Below are positions 45,965 to 58,012 of a stretch of 64,000 bases of DNA, piece by piece. The number at the start of each line of letters is the position of its first letter. The stretch's first letter is position 1. A program made the translations under genes and the position numbers. The notes beneath the pieces are model-generated. The model was given only the letters and a program-made list of their open reading frames with translations. It was not told where the DNA came from and did not search any database. The stretch is from Inhella gelatinilytica (GTDB taxonomy: Bacteria > Pseudomonadota > Gammaproteobacteria > Burkholderiales > Burkholderiaceae_C): positions 248,001 through 312,000 of the forward strand of contig NZ_JAEDAL010000002.1 of the NCBI RefSeq assembly GCF_016093295.1. Reading direction: 5' to 3'.

Positions 45965-46713
45965 GAGCACAAGCTCACTTCGAACGAAGCATCATCTTTG
46001 AACGGCACCAAGCGATTTTCTTCGACCCGCATGAGTCGAATCGAAATCATCAGTCGGTGACCACTGATTTCCGGTATGACCGCACTCTCCGGCGGGATTC
46101 GCAAACGCAACAACTGATGGGCCTTTTGGCCGCTCAAGGTTTGCTGGAAGTGGCCGGCTACAGCGGCGACCTTCTGGGGATGTCCGTTTTGGCGCAGCAA
46201 CTCCAGAACCAAGCGCACGGCTTGGGCTATCGGTGCGACTGACTGCATCCATGCGAAGAGTTGGGACTGTCGCTCTTCCGGGGCCCGCTGCCGCCATGCG
46301 TGGTAGCCGGGCAAATCAAACTCACACGTCCCGCCGGGCACATTCAACCGAGAACGCAGCGTGCTGAGGAATTCGTTCGCGGCCAACTCGCTCCCCGGTT
46401 TCCCGGTCAGACCCAGGACACCCTGGGAGGCCGACTCAATCTGACCAATGATTTGGTCAAGCGCACCTTGCGACACGGCAGGATTGCCGCGATAGCTATT
46501 GAGCAAGGCTTTTTGGCGATCCAGTTCTTTGACGAGTTCGGCTTTCAGGTCCGAGCGTGCGCACACATCAACGACCTCAAACAACGTTTGAAGCGCAAAG
46601 TGGTGGTCCAAGGCCGCTGTTCGCTCAGCCAGTGCTCCCAGTCGCTCAAAGAGGTCTTCAAGCCGCAACAGCGTGCGAATCGTTTCGTTGAGCGGGAATT
46701 CGTAAAGCAGCAC
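45961..46713 (-). CDS. zapD: Cell division protein ZapD
   Basis: ZapD bundles FtsZ filaments and supports the Z ring. The family normally starts with a short M.LYE.P.NERIRT motif; here the frame gives VLLYEFPLNETIRTLLRLEDLFERL, so the GTG at 46713 (with GGGG a few bases upstream) is the best start, for 250 residues. The central region LLNSYRGNPAVSQGALDQIIGQIE and the C-terminal ISGHRLMISIRLM are typical. It lies 14 bp from coaE and overlaps yacG. Confidence 0.92.
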   Translation of the reverse strand: MLLYEFPLNETIRTLLRLEDLFERLGALAERTAALDHHFALQTLFEVVDVCARSDLKAELVKELDRQKALLNSYRGNPAVSQGALDQIIGQIESASQGVLGLTGKPGSELAANEFLSTLRSRLNVPGGTCEFDLPGYHAWRQRAPEERQSQLFAWMQSVAPIAQAVRLVLELLRQNGHPQKVAAVAGHFQQTLSGQKAHQLLRLRIPPESAVIPEISGHRLMISIRLMRVEENRLVPFKDDASFEVSLCS

Positions 46714-46727
46714 AAGGGCCCCAGAAA

Positions 46728-47330
46728 TCAGGGGCTGAATTCTTTCACAACCCAACCCCAATTTCGGGCCACGAAGGCCAGTTGTTGGTGCAAGCTTTGA
46801 AGGTCATCGGTGTCATTGAAAAGACAGGCATCCGCGACGTTGCGACGCGCTTGGCGTGAGGCTTGAAGGCGGATGACGTCAGCCGCTTGCGTGGGATTCC
46901 AGCCCGCGCGGGAGCTCGCGCGACGGATTTGCGTGGCTTCCGAGCAGTCCACGACCAAAACCCGGTCGACGCGGGGTCTCCAGCCGCCCGTCTCCGTCAG
47001 CAACGGGACGTCAAAAATCACCCAATCGTGGTTGGCAGCCAATCGATCGGCCTCCTCGGCGATCAGTGGGTGGAGCACCCCTTCCAGGTCGCGTTTCGCT
47101 CGGGGATCGACCAGGATCAGGGACCGCATTGCTTGGCGATCCATTCCGTTCTTGGTGCTGACCAGATCGGGCCCGAAGCGGGTTACCAGTTGCGGAAGGG
47201 CCGAGCCCCCGGGGCCCGTCAAGCTGTGCGCAAGAGCGTCGGTGTCGATCACCGGGATCGATTGCTGATGCCACCACCGCGCTGCCGTGGATTTCCCGCT
47301 GGCAATCCCACCCGTCAAGCCGATGCGCAT
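46728..47330 (-). CDS. coaE: Dephospho-CoA kinase
   Basis: CoaE phosphorylates dephospho-CoA in the last step of coenzyme A synthesis. The 200-residue protein starts MRIGLTGGIASGKSTAARW with the P-loop, followed by VIDTDALAHSLTGPGGSALPQLVTRFG, HPLIAEEADRL, VIFDVPLLTETGGW and VVDCSEATQIRRASSR. All family blocks are present. It is sandwiched between pilD and zapD, the usual order in proteobacteria. Confidence 0.96.
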   Translation of the reverse strand: MRIGLTGGIASGKSTAARWWHQQSIPVIDTDALAHSLTGPGGSALPQLVTRFGPDLVSTKNGMDRQAMRSLILVDPRAKRDLEGVLHPLIAEEADRLAANHDWVIFDVPLLTETGGWRPRVDRVLVVDCSEATQIRRASSRAGWNPTQAADVIRLQASRQARRNVADACLFNDTDDLQSLHQQLAFVARNWGWVVKEFSP

Positions 47331-47334
47331 GACT

Positions 47335-48264
47335 TCAAGCCCAGCCCATCCACTCCATCACCCGAGGCGCCCCGGCCAACATGACCACCAAGCCGCCGCC
47401 GGCCAAAAAAGGGCCAAACGGCACGAAGACGCCTTCTCGCAGGGCCCCGCTGAACTTCATGGTGAGGCCAGCCACAGCCCCAATGGCCGAAGCACCCAAG
47501 ACGATGGGCAACAGCATTTGGGGACCCAGCCAAGCGCCCAAGGCGGCCAACAGCTTGAAGTCGCCATAGCCCATGCCTTCCTTGCCCGTTGCCAGTTTGA
47601 AGATCCAGTAGATCGACCACAACGCAAGGTAGCCTCCCATGGCGCCAAGGAGGGCTGAGTCCAACGGGATCGTCCACCCCAGCCACGCCAGCAACAGGCC
47701 CCCCCACAGCAGTGGATAGGTCAAGTCATCCGGCAAAAGGGTCGTGTCCCAGTCGATCAAGGACGCCGCAAGAAGAACCGAAGCAAACGCGCACCAAGCC
47801 AGCGCAATGGGTTGCTCATTAAAGCGCCAGGCAATGAGACCGAAAAGCACGCCGGTGCCCAGTTCGACTGCCAGATATCGGACGGGAATCTTGGCGCCAC
47901 AGTGCGCACACCGGCCCCGAAGGGCCAGCCAGCCCAAGACGGGAATGTTGTCACGCCAACGCAGTCGGGTCTTGCATTGAGGGCAGTGAGAAGCCGGCTG
48001 GGCCAATCCGAAGGGCGGTTGCGATTCAAGTGCCGAGAACACCCGTTCCGCTTGGGTCGCAGTCGAGGTGCTTTGTGCCGCCGAAAGGCCCGCGAACTCG
48101 GTGATCAGGGGGGCGTTGCTCAGATGGTGGCTCGCTTCTTCCAGCCACCGGCGCTCCAGAACTTTGGGCAGTCGCCAAGCCACGACATTGAGAAAACTCC
48201 CAATACAAAAACCCATAGCAGCGGCCACCCAGACTGAAAACGTCAGGTCCGGAAGAAATTCCAT
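47335..48264 (-). CDS. pilD: Prepilin leader peptidase/N-methyltransferase PilD
   Basis: PilD is the inner-membrane aspartic protease that cleaves type IV prepilin leaders and methylates the new N-terminus. The 309-residue protein has the start helix with IGSFLNVVAWRLPK, the cytoplasmic zinc domain CPQCKTRLRWRDNIPVLGWLALRGRCAHCGAKI, and the two catalytic aspartates in LIDWDTTLLPDDLT and GMGYGDFKLLAALGAWLG. It begins immediately beside the pilC stop. No other peptidase is seen, so it probably also processes the Gsp pseudopilins. Confidence 0.96.
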   Translation of the reverse strand: MEFLPDLTFSVWVAAAMGFCIGSFLNVVAWRLPKVLERRWLEEASHHLSNAPLITEFAGLSAAQSTSTATQAERVFSALESQPPFGLAQPASHCPQCKTRLRWRDNIPVLGWLALRGRCAHCGAKIPVRYLAVELGTGVLFGLIAWRFNEQPIALAWCAFASVLLAASLIDWDTTLLPDDLTYPLLWGGLLLAWLGWTIPLDSALLGAMGGYLALWSIYWIFKLATGKEGMGYGDFKLLAALGAWLGPQMLLPIVLGASAIGAVAGLTMKFSGALREGVFVPFGPFLAGGGLVVMLAGAPRVMEWMGWA

Positions 48265-49479
48265 TTAAACAACCTGGCCAAGTTTGAAGATCGGTAGATA
48301 CATCGATACCACGATTCCGCCAATAATAGTACCTAGCACCACGATGATGATCGGCTCCATAAGACTCGATAGTGCCTTTACCATTTCGTCGACCTCGTCT
48401 TCGAAAAATTCGGCGGCCTTGCCAAGCATATGGTCGAGTGAGCCGGATTCCTCGCCAATAGCTGACATTTGAAGAACGATCACTGGGAAAATTCCCACTC
48501 CCTGCATAGACGCGGTGAGCGAGGTGCCGGTCGACACCTCTTTCTGTATCTTCTGTGTGGCTTCTAGGAAAACCGAATTGCCCGATGCGCCGCCGACCGA
48601 ATCAAGGGCCTCTACAAGTGGAACCCCGGCAGCGAACATGGTAGATAGAGTTCGCGTCCAACGGGCAACCGCGGATTTGTAAACCAGATCGCCAAAAATC
48701 GGCATTTTTAGGAGTAGACGATCCATTGTTCTTTGCATTTTTTCACTTCTTCTCCAGGATTGGAGGAAAAAATAAATACCTCCACCCAGGACCCCAAATA
48801 TAATATACCAGTAAGTGACGAAAAACTCAGACATACTCATGACGAGCAGGGTTGGGGCGGGCAACTCAGCGCCAAAAGATGTGAAAACCTGCTTGAATGA
48901 AGGGATTACAAATATCATGATAATCACAACGACTACAAATGCGACTACCAAAACTGCAATCGGATAAGTTAGCGCGGCCTTGATTTTGTTCTTGATGGCC
49001 ATGGTTTTTTCTTGATAAATTGCCAATCGATCCAGCAGGGCCTCCAATATCCCGCCAGATTCACCAGCTTCAACCAAGTTGCAATACAGAGCATCAAAAT
49101 ATAGTGGATGCTTTCTGAATGCCGTGGAAAGGCTGGTCCCTGTTTCAACATCTTGGCGGATGTCGTTCAGCAACTTTGTCAAGCGGGGATTGGTTGAGCC
49201 TCGGGCGACGATATCGAAAGCCTGAAGCAAAGGCACCCCCGCGCGCATCATGGTGGCCAATTGCCGTGTAAAAACGGCAATGTCTTTCTGCTTAATGGCT
49301 TTGCCTGCGCCGCTTTTTTGTTTCTTTATTTTGACGGAAACCAATCCTTTGCGCCGCAATTGAGCGGATACAATCGATTCACTGGCCGCTCGCGTCTCCC
49401 CGCGCTGTACTTTTCCGTTGCGATCTTTGCCTTCCCATTCGAAAACATGGTCTGGTGTTTTGGCTGCTGCGGTGGCCAT
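48265..49479 (-). CDS. pilC: Type IV pilus inner-membrane platform protein PilC
   Basis: PilC is the polytopic platform on which the PilB motor turns. The 404-residue protein has two GspF domains (about 70-195 and 275-400) with membrane helices such as ALTYPIAVLVVAFVVVVIIMIFVIPSFKQVF, the VFTRQLATMMRAGVPLLQAFDIV start and the SLMEPIIIVVLGTIIGGIVVSMYLPIFKLG end. The ATG at 49479 fits GGAGA better than the ATG three bases upstream. The gene is strikingly AT-rich: 48901-48960 has only 21 G or C bases of 60. Confidence 0.96.
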   Translation of the reverse strand: MATAAAKTPDHVFEWEGKDRNGKVQRGETRAASESIVSAQLRRKGLVSVKIKKQKSGAGKAIKQKDIAVFTRQLATMMRAGVPLLQAFDIVARGSTNPRLTKLLNDIRQDVETGTSLSTAFRKHPLYFDALYCNLVEAGESGGILEALLDRLAIYQEKTMAIKNKIKAALTYPIAVLVVAFVVVVIIMIFVIPSFKQVFTSFGAELPAPTLLVMSMSEFFVTYWYIIFGVLGGGIYFFLQSWRRSEKMQRTMDRLLLKMPIFGDLVYKSAVARWTRTLSTMFAAGVPLVEALDSVGGASGNSVFLEATQKIQKEVSTGTSLTASMQGVGIFPVIVLQMSAIGEESGSLDHMLGKAAEFFEDEVDEMVKALSSLMEPIIIVVLGTIIGGIVVSMYLPIFKLGQVV

Positions 49480-49512
49480 CATTTCTCCGATGATCTAGAA
49501 CGGATCAAAAAT

Positions 49513-51237
49513 TTACTCGTTGGTGGCTGAGAGGACTTCTTCGAGAGAAGTCACACCGAGGCGAACTTTGTGCAGGCCGGCCTGTCGCAAGTCGCGCACA
49601 TTTTCGCTCTGAGCCTGTCTGGCGATGTCAAGTGCGGTGCCCGCATTCAGGATGATGGACTGCATGGTTTCCGAAATGGGCATCACTTGGTAAATACCGA
49701 CCCGTCCTTTGTAACCACTGTTACATGCCGAGCACCCAACTGCTTTGTAGGGCTTCCAGGTTCCATCCAAGTCATGTTCGCTATAACCCGCCTTGAGCAT
49801 TGCATCATGGGGGTAGTCCGCGGGCTGTTTGCAACTCTCGCAAAGCCGACGTGCGAGACGCTGAGCGGTAATTAAGATGACGCTAGAAGCAATATTGAAT
49901 GGGGCAACACCCATATTCATTAAGCGCGTCAATGTGGTCGGTGCGTCGTTGGTGTGCAAAGTTGACAGCACCAAGTGGCCAGTTTGTGCGGCCTTGATTG
50001 CAATGTCTGCTGTGTCCAGATCACGAATTTCGCCGACCATGATCACATCCGGATCCTGGCGCAGAAATGATTTCAATGCGGCGGCAAATGTCAATCCAGC
50101 CTTGTCATTGACGTTGACTTGATTAACGCCCGGCAAGTTGATTTCGGCCGGGTCTTCGACGGTCGAAATGTTGACCCCCGGCTGATTCATGATGTTCAGG
50201 CAGGTGTAGAGAGAAACGGTTTTGCCGGATCCAGTGGGGCCTGTCACGAGGATCATGCCGTAGGGCCGATGGACCGCATGCAGCAGTCTATCTTTTTCGA
50301 CTTTCTCATACCCCAGGGCATCAATGCCCAATTTGGCGGACGAGGGATCCAGAATACGGATCACTATTTTCTCGCCAAAGAGCGTTGGCAGGGTACTGAC
50401 CCGGAAATCAATGGCTTTCGAGCCAAATTTCAATTTCATGCGCCCATCTTGAGGAACCCGACGCTCGGCAATGTCCATTCTCGAAATAACTTTGATCCGA
50501 GAGGCCAGTTTGTCCTTGATGGCAATGGGCGGCTGTGTAATCTCTCTCAATTCCCCATCGACTCGGAACCGGACACGGTAGTGGTACTCATAAGGTTCAA
50601 AATGCAAATCAGACGCACGCATGTTGATGGCGTCGATAAGCATTTTCTGAAGAAAGCGAACGATGGGGGCATCTTCGACATCTGTCGTGTCGGAAGATTC
50701 TTCTTTCTTTTCGACTTCTTCTTCGGCGATGTCGAAGTCGAAGTCTTCACCGGCAATGGCCTCCAGCGCGTCGTTGGCATTGCTACCGGTGTTTTGTAAA
50801 TACTTGGAGAGTTTGTCGAACTCAACAATCACCCACTCTGATTGAAGCTGTGTGGCGAAGTTGATCCGTTCTGTAATTTCTTGCTCGGTTGGGTCCGCAC
50901 CGCCAATGGTGAGGCGATTTCCGCGGCGTCCCAAGGCGACCACTTGGTATTGCTGGGCGAGCTTGGACTCGAGAATGTCCCGTGGCAGCCGGGTCGGATC
51001 GACGGCATTGAGATCCAGAAGCGGGATCGCCAGGGCGGTGGACAGAGTCCGCGCCAGTTCGGGGGGGGAAATGGTCCCGGCTGCAATGGCGGTGGCCACA
51101 AAGCTCTGCTTCTTCTCGCGAGCTTGCCGGACCAAATCTTCCGCGGCGCGCGCCTGCAGCTTTCCGGCGTTGACCAGAATGCGTGCGGCGCCGGACAGGG
51201 CGCCACTGCTTTCGACGGGTGTTTGTTCGGCTTGCAT
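49513..51237 (-). CDS. pilB: Type IV pilus assembly ATPase PilB
   Basis: PilB is the hexameric ATPase that drives pilus extension. From the ATG at 51237 (GGGA nearby) it has 574 residues, and it is preferred to the ATG at 51288, which has no ribosome site. The N-terminal T2SSE domain includes LSGAARILVNAGKLQARAAEDL. Walker A is TGPTGSGKT, the Asp box and Walker B are near DPDVIMVGEIRDLDTADIAIKAAQTGH, and the tetracysteine zinc site is CESCKQP ... CSACNSGYKGR. An acidic stretch (EEEVEKKEESSDTTD) links the domains. It is the first pil gene of this cluster. Confidence 0.96.
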   Translation of the reverse strand: MQAEQTPVESSGALSGAARILVNAGKLQARAAEDLVRQAREKKQSFVATAIAAGTISPPELARTLSTALAIPLLDLNAVDPTRLPRDILESKLAQQYQVVALGRRGNRLTIGGADPTEQEITERINFATQLQSEWVIVEFDKLSKYLQNTGSNANDALEAIAGEDFDFDIAEEEVEKKEESSDTTDVEDAPIVRFLQKMLIDAINMRASDLHFEPYEYHYRVRFRVDGELREITQPPIAIKDKLASRIKVISRMDIAERRVPQDGRMKLKFGSKAIDFRVSTLPTLFGEKIVIRILDPSSAKLGIDALGYEKVEKDRLLHAVHRPYGMILVTGPTGSGKTVSLYTCLNIMNQPGVNISTVEDPAEINLPGVNQVNVNDKAGLTFAAALKSFLRQDPDVIMVGEIRDLDTADIAIKAAQTGHLVLSTLHTNDAPTTLTRLMNMGVAPFNIASSVILITAQRLARRLCESCKQPADYPHDAMLKAGYSEHDLDGTWKPYKAVGCSACNSGYKGRVGIYQVMPISETMQSIILNAGTALDIARQAQSENVRDLRQAGLHKVRLGVTSLEEVLSATNE

Positions 51238-51316
51238 GAATTCCCAATGAGCCCGAGTTTGGGGCAGAGAAACACTGTAAACCGACATTGAGTCGCGCGG
51301 GGGTTAACCCGCTGCG

Positions 51317-51339
51317 TCAGGGTATGGAAGATACCCTGA
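51317..51339 (-). other. Stem-loop between tRNA-Pro and pilB
   Basis: TCAGGGTAT (51317-51325) and ATACCCTGA (51331-51339) form a perfect nine-base stem with a five-base loop. It lies 8 bases beyond the tRNA 3' end and about 80 bases before the PilB start. No T run follows, so it may be a tRNA processing or termination structure, or part of the pilB leader. Confidence 0.6.
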
Positions 51340-51346
51340 TAAATCC

Positions 51347-51423
51347 TGGTCGGGGTGAGAGGATTCGAACCTCCGGCCTCTACGTCCCGAACGTAGCGCT
51401 CTACCAGGCTAAGCTACACCCCG
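51347..51423 (-). tRNA. tRNA-Pro (anticodon CGG)
   Basis: The minus strand reads CGGGGTGTAGCTTAGCCTGG at the 5' end, has the anticodon loop TTCGGGA (anticodon CGG) in a five-pair stem, the T arm GGTTCGAATCC, and closes with CACCCCG pairing with the first seven bases, then an encoded discriminator A and CCA (77 bases). All four arms fold. It is on the same strand as ispB and pilB. Confidence 0.96.
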
Positions 51424-51466
51424 ATTCCGTTCTTTCTTTCGAGGCATTGCACCTCAAATGGGTAAC

Positions 51467-52456
51467 TCAGTTTGTCCTGATCACCGAACGAGCCGAAAAT
51501 TCTAGCAGACTTTTTGTCCACTTGTTAAGTGGGAGGCGCGAAAGTGCTGTTGATGCGGCTTCCGCCTCGCGGCGTGCCACATCGCGGGTAGCCTGGAGTG
51601 CGTTGCTGGCCTTCACGATGGTCACAACGTCATTCAGGCGCTCCACTTCCCCATTCAGGATGGCGTTCCGCAAGAGGCTGGCGTCGCCGGGGCTGCATTC
51701 CTCCAGGGCCAAGAGCAGCGGCAGGGTGGGTTTGCCTTCGCGCAAATCGTCACCAACATTTTTCCCGAGTTGTGCGGCATCCCCTTCATAGTCCAAGACG
51801 TCGTCGATGAGCTGGAAGGCGGTGCCTAGGCTGCGGCCATAGGCTGCGGCGGCTTCTTCTTGCTCTGCGGAGGCATTCGCGAGGATGGCGCCGAGTCGTG
51901 CGCTGGCTTCGAATAGCTTGGCGGTTTTGTAGCGGATGACCTGCAGGTAGCGCTCAATGGTGGTGTCGGGGTCGTGCATGTTCAGCAACTGCAGGACTTC
52001 ACCTTCGGCGATCACATTGGTGGCGTCGGCAAGCACTTCAAGTACGCGCATCCGTCCACAGGAGACCATCATTTGAAAGGCGCGGGAATACAAAAAGTCG
52101 CCGACCAGCACGCTGGCAGCATTGCCGAACAGGGCATTTGCGGTTTGCTTGCCGCGTCGCAATGTGGACTCATCGACCACGTCGTCATGCAGCAACGTGG
52201 CGGTGTGAATGAATTCGACCACCGCGGCGAGTTCGTGGCGCTGGTTTTTGGGATCGCCCAGGGCGTTGGCCACCATCAGCAGCAGTTTGGGCCGCATCCG
52301 CTTCCCGCCCGCCTGCACGATGTAGTGAGAAATCTGATTGATCAGCGCTACATCCGAGTGCAGTCGCTGGGCAATCAGTCGATCCACAGCTTCCATTTCG
52401 GCGCCGAGCGCGGCCAGTGTTTCGGCATGGTCTTCGGCGCTGGGTAGTGGGTGCAC
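51467..52456 (-). CDS. ispB: Polyprenyl (octaprenyl-type) diphosphate synthase
   Basis: IspB makes the long isoprenoid tail of ubiquinone. The protein carries the two aspartate-rich motifs LLHDDVVDES and FQLIDDVLDYEGD, GGKRMRPKLLLM and DDLREGKPTLPLL. The start is uncertain. GTG 52456 gives 329 residues, near the 323 of E. coli IspB, and lies 29 bases downstream of a perfect TATAAT on the minus strand; the longer TTG option at 52531 would start upstream of that box. It stands divergent from rplU, the usual arrangement. Confidence 0.94.
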   Translation of the reverse strand: MHPLPSAEDHAETLAALGAEMEAVDRLIAQRLHSDVALINQISHYIVQAGGKRMRPKLLLMVANALGDPKNQRHELAAVVEFIHTATLLHDDVVDESTLRRGKQTANALFGNAASVLVGDFLYSRAFQMMVSCGRMRVLEVLADATNVIAEGEVLQLLNMHDPDTTIERYLQVIRYKTAKLFEASARLGAILANASAEQEEAAAAYGRSLGTAFQLIDDVLDYEGDAAQLGKNVGDDLREGKPTLPLLLALEECSPGDASLLRNAILNGEVERLNDVVTIVKASNALQATRDVARREAEAASTALSRLPLNKWTKSLLEFSARSVIRTN

Positions 52457-52484
52457 GGCGAGGTGGTGGCGGTTAAAAACGAAA

Positions 52485-52490
52485 ATTATA
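52485..52490 (-). promoter_or_regulatory. Perfect -10 box for ispB
   Basis: The minus strand carries TATAAT here, about 29 bases before the GTG start at 52456. No good -35 box lies 17 bases upstream, so it is suggestive only. Confidence 0.4.
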
Positions 52491-52597
52491 GGGAGGAGCG
52501 GGTCCGGGGCCTCGGAGGGCCTAGCGATCAAATCGGCTTTGTGATAGACTAGAAGGCTTCCTGCTCTGGTGCGGGGAGTTCATTTGAGAGGTCTAAC

Positions 52598-52909
52598 ATG
52601 TACGCGGTCATAAAAACCGGCGGCAAGCAATACAAAGTTGCGGCTGGCGAAAAGATCAAAGTAGAAGCGATTGCTGCGGACGTTGGCCAAGAGATTGTGA
52701 TCGACCAGGTGTTGGCTGTCGGTAACGGCGCCGAGCTCAAGGTTGGCACGCCCTTGGTTGCGGGTGCAACAGTCAAGGCTACGGTGGTGGCTCATGGCAA
52801 GCACGACAAAGTGCGCATCTTCAAGTTGCGTCGTCGCAAGCACTACAAGAAGAGCCAAGGGCATCGTCAACAGTACACCGAGCTGGCCATCAGCGCGGTG
52901 AACGGCTGA
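52598..52909 (+). CDS. rplU: 50S ribosomal protein L21
   Basis: L21 is a 23S rRNA-binding protein. The 103-residue protein starts [24 protein letters not shown], has the [24 protein letters not shown] block and the RNA-binding basic segment [23 protein letters not shown], all family marks. It opens the conserved rplU-rpmA-obgE set and is divergent from ispB. Confidence 0.98.
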   Translation: MYAVIKTGGKQYKVAAGEKIKVEAIAADVGQEIVIDQVLAVGNGAELKVGTPLVAGATVKATVVAHGKHDKVRIFKLRRRKHYKKSQGHRQQYTELAISAVNG

Positions 52910-52935
52910 GCCTTCAGCTAGAACAGGAGTCAGCA

Positions 52936-53193
52936 ATGGCACAGAAAAAAGGCGGCGGCTCAACGCGAAACGGCCGCGATTCAAAGCCCAAGATGCTCGG
53001 CGTCAAGGCGTTCGGCGGTCAGATGATTTCGGCCGGCTCGATCATCGTTCGTCAGCGTGGCACCAAGTTCCACCCTGGAACCAACGTCGGCATCGGCAAG
53101 GATCACACCTTGTTCGCGCTGGTTGATGGGCAGGTGAGCTTCGCGGTGAAGGGCGAGTTGGGTCGCCATACGGTGTCGATTGTTGCGGCCTGA
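52936..53193 (+). CDS. rpmA: 50S ribosomal protein L27
   Basis: L27 reaches the peptidyl-transferase centre with its N-terminal tail. The 85-residue protein starts [29 protein letters not shown], followed by [31 protein letters not shown]. There is no Firmicutes-type cleavable leader. It is 26 bp after rplU and followed by a strong terminator. Confidence 0.98.
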   Translation: MAQKKGGGSTRNGRDSKPKMLGVKAFGGQMISAGSIIVRQRGTKFHPGTNVGIGKDHTLFALVDGQVSFAVKGELGRHTVSIVAA

Positions 53194-53203
53194 GTTCAAC
53201 TGA

Positions 53204-55524
<2,321 letters not shown>

Positions 55525-56269
55525 GCGCAGCATCACCCTGCTGAGCGGCAACATCCTGCGCATGCGCCGAGCGTGCCACTGCGCCGTAGGGTGAACGCGG
55601 TGCGCCTTCACGCGGTCGCGGGTCCCGCGACCCTGAACGCAAGAACCGATTGCCGGCTTGCGCGCGTGGCAGAAACCGCGACAGCTCCTGCAGAGCCAAT
55701 TGGTAAACGCCCCGCTTGAATTCGATGACGGACTCCAGCGGCACCCAGTAATCATTCCAGCGCCAAGCATCGAACTCGGGGTGGTCGGTGGCGCGCAGGT
55801 TTAGGTCGGTGTCGTGACCGAGGAGCTGAAGCAAGAACCAGATTTGCTTCTGCCCCCGGTAGTGGCCCCGGGCTTCGCGGCGGATGTAGTGGTCCGGCAC
55901 CTCGTAGCGCAACCAATCCCGGGTGCGCGCCACGATTCGCACATGCTCACGCAGCAGCCCCACCTCTTCGTGGAGCTCGCGGAACATGGCCTGCTCAGGC
56001 GACTCCCCATACTTGATACCGCCTTGGGGGAATTGCCACGAATGGGTTCGGATGCGTTTGCCCCAGAACACCTGATTCTTGTGATTGAGCAGGATGATGC
56101 CGACGTTGGGCCTGAAGCCTTCACGGTCGAGCATAATCAACCTCAGATTTTTGAACTGTCCCGATTGTGCCTCTCCAGGCCGCGAAGCGAGGCAGTAGAA
56201 ACCTGACGCCCCTGACCCCAACCGGGCTTGTCGGCACCCTGCTGGCAAGCCCTTTGTGTTTTGAGCCCC

Positions 56270-58012
56270 ATGAAAGCCAGCCAGTTCCTCATTTCGACCC
56301 TGAAAGAAGCCCCCGCAGATGCGGAGATCGTCAGTCACAAGCTGATGATGCGGGCCGGTCTGATCAAGCGCTTGGGGGCTGGCATCTATAACTACATGCC
56401 CATGGGCTTGCGGGTGATTCGCAAGGTGGAAAACATCATCCGCGAGGAGATGAACCGTGCCGGCGCGGTTGAGATGCTGATGCCGGTGGTGCAGCCTGCT
56501 GAGTTGTGGCAGGAAACCGGCCGCTTCGACAAGATGGGGCCGGAGTTGCTGCGCGTGAAAGATCGCCACGGACGCGACTTCGTCATTCAGCCGACGAGCG
56601 AAGAAGTGATCACGGATGTTGCGCGACAGGAACTGCGGTCGTACAAGCAGTTGCCCAAGAATCTGTATCACATCCAAACCAAATTCCGCGACGAGCGCCG
56701 GCCCCGCTTCGGGCTGATGCGCGGCCGTGAGTTCACGATGAAGGATGCATATTCCTTTGATCGGGATGCGGAGGCGGCGGGAAAGAGTTATGACGCGATG
56801 TTCTCCGCGTACTGCCGCATCTTCGACCGCCTGGGTTTGGAGTACCGCGCGGTGGCGGCTGACACGGGCGCGATTGGGGGCGACCGCTCGCACGAGTTCC
56901 AGGTGATTGCCGAGACGGGCGAAGACGCCATCGTCTACTGCCCGACCAGCAGCTACGCGGCCAACATCGAACTGGCGGAGGCGTTGGCCCCCGCGGCGCC
57001 GCGTGCGGCCGCCAGCCAAGCCCTGACACTGACGCCGACCCCGGGCAAGAGTACCTGCCCCGACGTGGCGGCCTTGCTCGGCTTGCCGCTGGAACGCACG
57101 GTCAAGAGCCTGGTGCTGGCCACCGACACCAAGAACGCAGCGGGGGAAATCACCGCCACCCAGGTCTGGCTGCTGCTGGTGCGCGGCGACCACGACCTGA
57201 ACGAAGTCAAGGCCGGCAAGGTCGAAGGCCTCAAGGAGGGTTTCCGCTTCGCCACGGTGGCTGAAATTGAAACCCACTTCGGGTGCAAGCCGGGTTATCT
57301 CGGCCCCATTGGTCTCCAGGGCGTCAAGATCGTGGCTGACCGCACGGTGGCGGCGATGGGTGACTTTGTTTGCGGCGCCAACCAATGGGATCACCATTAC
57401 ACCGGCGCTAACTGGGGGCGCGACCTGCCGGAGCCGGACCTGGTGGCCGACATTCGCAATGTGCTGGTGGGCGACCCGTCGCCGGACGGCCAGGGCGTGC
57501 TGGCTATCCAGCGCGGCATTGAGGTGGGGCATGTTTTCTACCTCGGCAAGAAGTATTCCGAGGCCATGAACGCCACCTTCTTGGCCGATGACGGCAAGCC
57601 GCGCCACTTCGAAATGGGCTGTTACGGCATCGGCGTCACGCGATTGCTCGGTGCTGCCATCGAGCAAGGGCACGACGAGCGCGGCATCATTTGGCCAACC
57701 AGCATGGCGCCGTTTGAAGTGGTGATCTGTCCGATTGGCATGGACCGCAGCGAATTGGTGCGGGCCGAAGCCTTCAAGCTTTACGAGGCTTTGCAAGCGG
57801 CCGGCGTGGACGTACTGCTGGACGACCGCGGCGAGCGTCCGGGCGCCATGTTTGCTGATTGGGAGCTCATCGGGGCGCCCCTGCGCGTGGTATTGGGCGA
57901 CCGGGGATTGAAAGAGGGGGTGGCCGAGGTGCAAGGGCGGCGGGACGCCCAGGCGGAATCAGTGGCTGTGGATGCGGTGCTCGCGCGGGTGCGCGAGCGT
58001 CTTAGCGCTTGA
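56270..58012 (+). CDS. proS: Prolyl-tRNA synthetase
   Basis: ProS charges tRNA-Pro. The start at 56270 gives [33 protein letters not shown], 580 residues, the bacterial type with a YbaK-like editing insert (about 230-400). Class II motifs are present: motif 1 near [21 protein letters not shown], motif 2 [25 protein letters not shown], motif 3 [18 protein letters not shown]. The C-terminal anticodon-binding domain follows. It overlaps the next gene (TTGA). Confidence 0.97.
   Translation: MKASQFLISTLKEAPADAEIVSHKLMMRAGLIKRLGAGIYNYMPMGLRVIRKVENIIREEMNRAGAVEMLMPVVQPAELWQETGRFDKMGPELLRVKDRHGRDFVIQPTSEEVITDVARQELRSYKQLPKNLYHIQTKFRDERRPRFGLMRGREFTMKDAYSFDRDAEAAGKSYDAMFSAYCRIFDRLGLEYRAVAADTGAIGGDRSHEFQVIAETGEDAIVYCPTSSYAANIELAEALAPAAPRAAASQALTLTPTPGKSTCPDVAALLGLPLERTVKSLVLATDTKNAAGEITATQVWLLLVRGDHDLNEVKAGKVEGLKEGFRFATVAEIETHFGCKPGYLGPIGLQGVKIVADRTVAAMGDFVCGANQWDHHYTGANWGRDLPEPDLVADIRNVLVGDPSPDGQGVLAIQRGIEVGHVFYLGKKYSEAMNATFLADDGKPRHFEMGCYGIGVTRLLGAAIEQGHDERGIIWPTSMAPFEVVICPIGMDRSELVRAEAFKLYEALQAAGVDVLLDDRGERPGAMFADWELIGAPLRVVLGDRGLKEGVAEVQGRRDAQAESVAVDAVLARVRERLSA

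Noticed and set aside
56135-57934. Long open minus-strand frame joined upstream to rppH
   Set aside because: It runs antisense to proS, whose synthetase motifs are intact. Only the part from 56134 downward has Nudix sequence.
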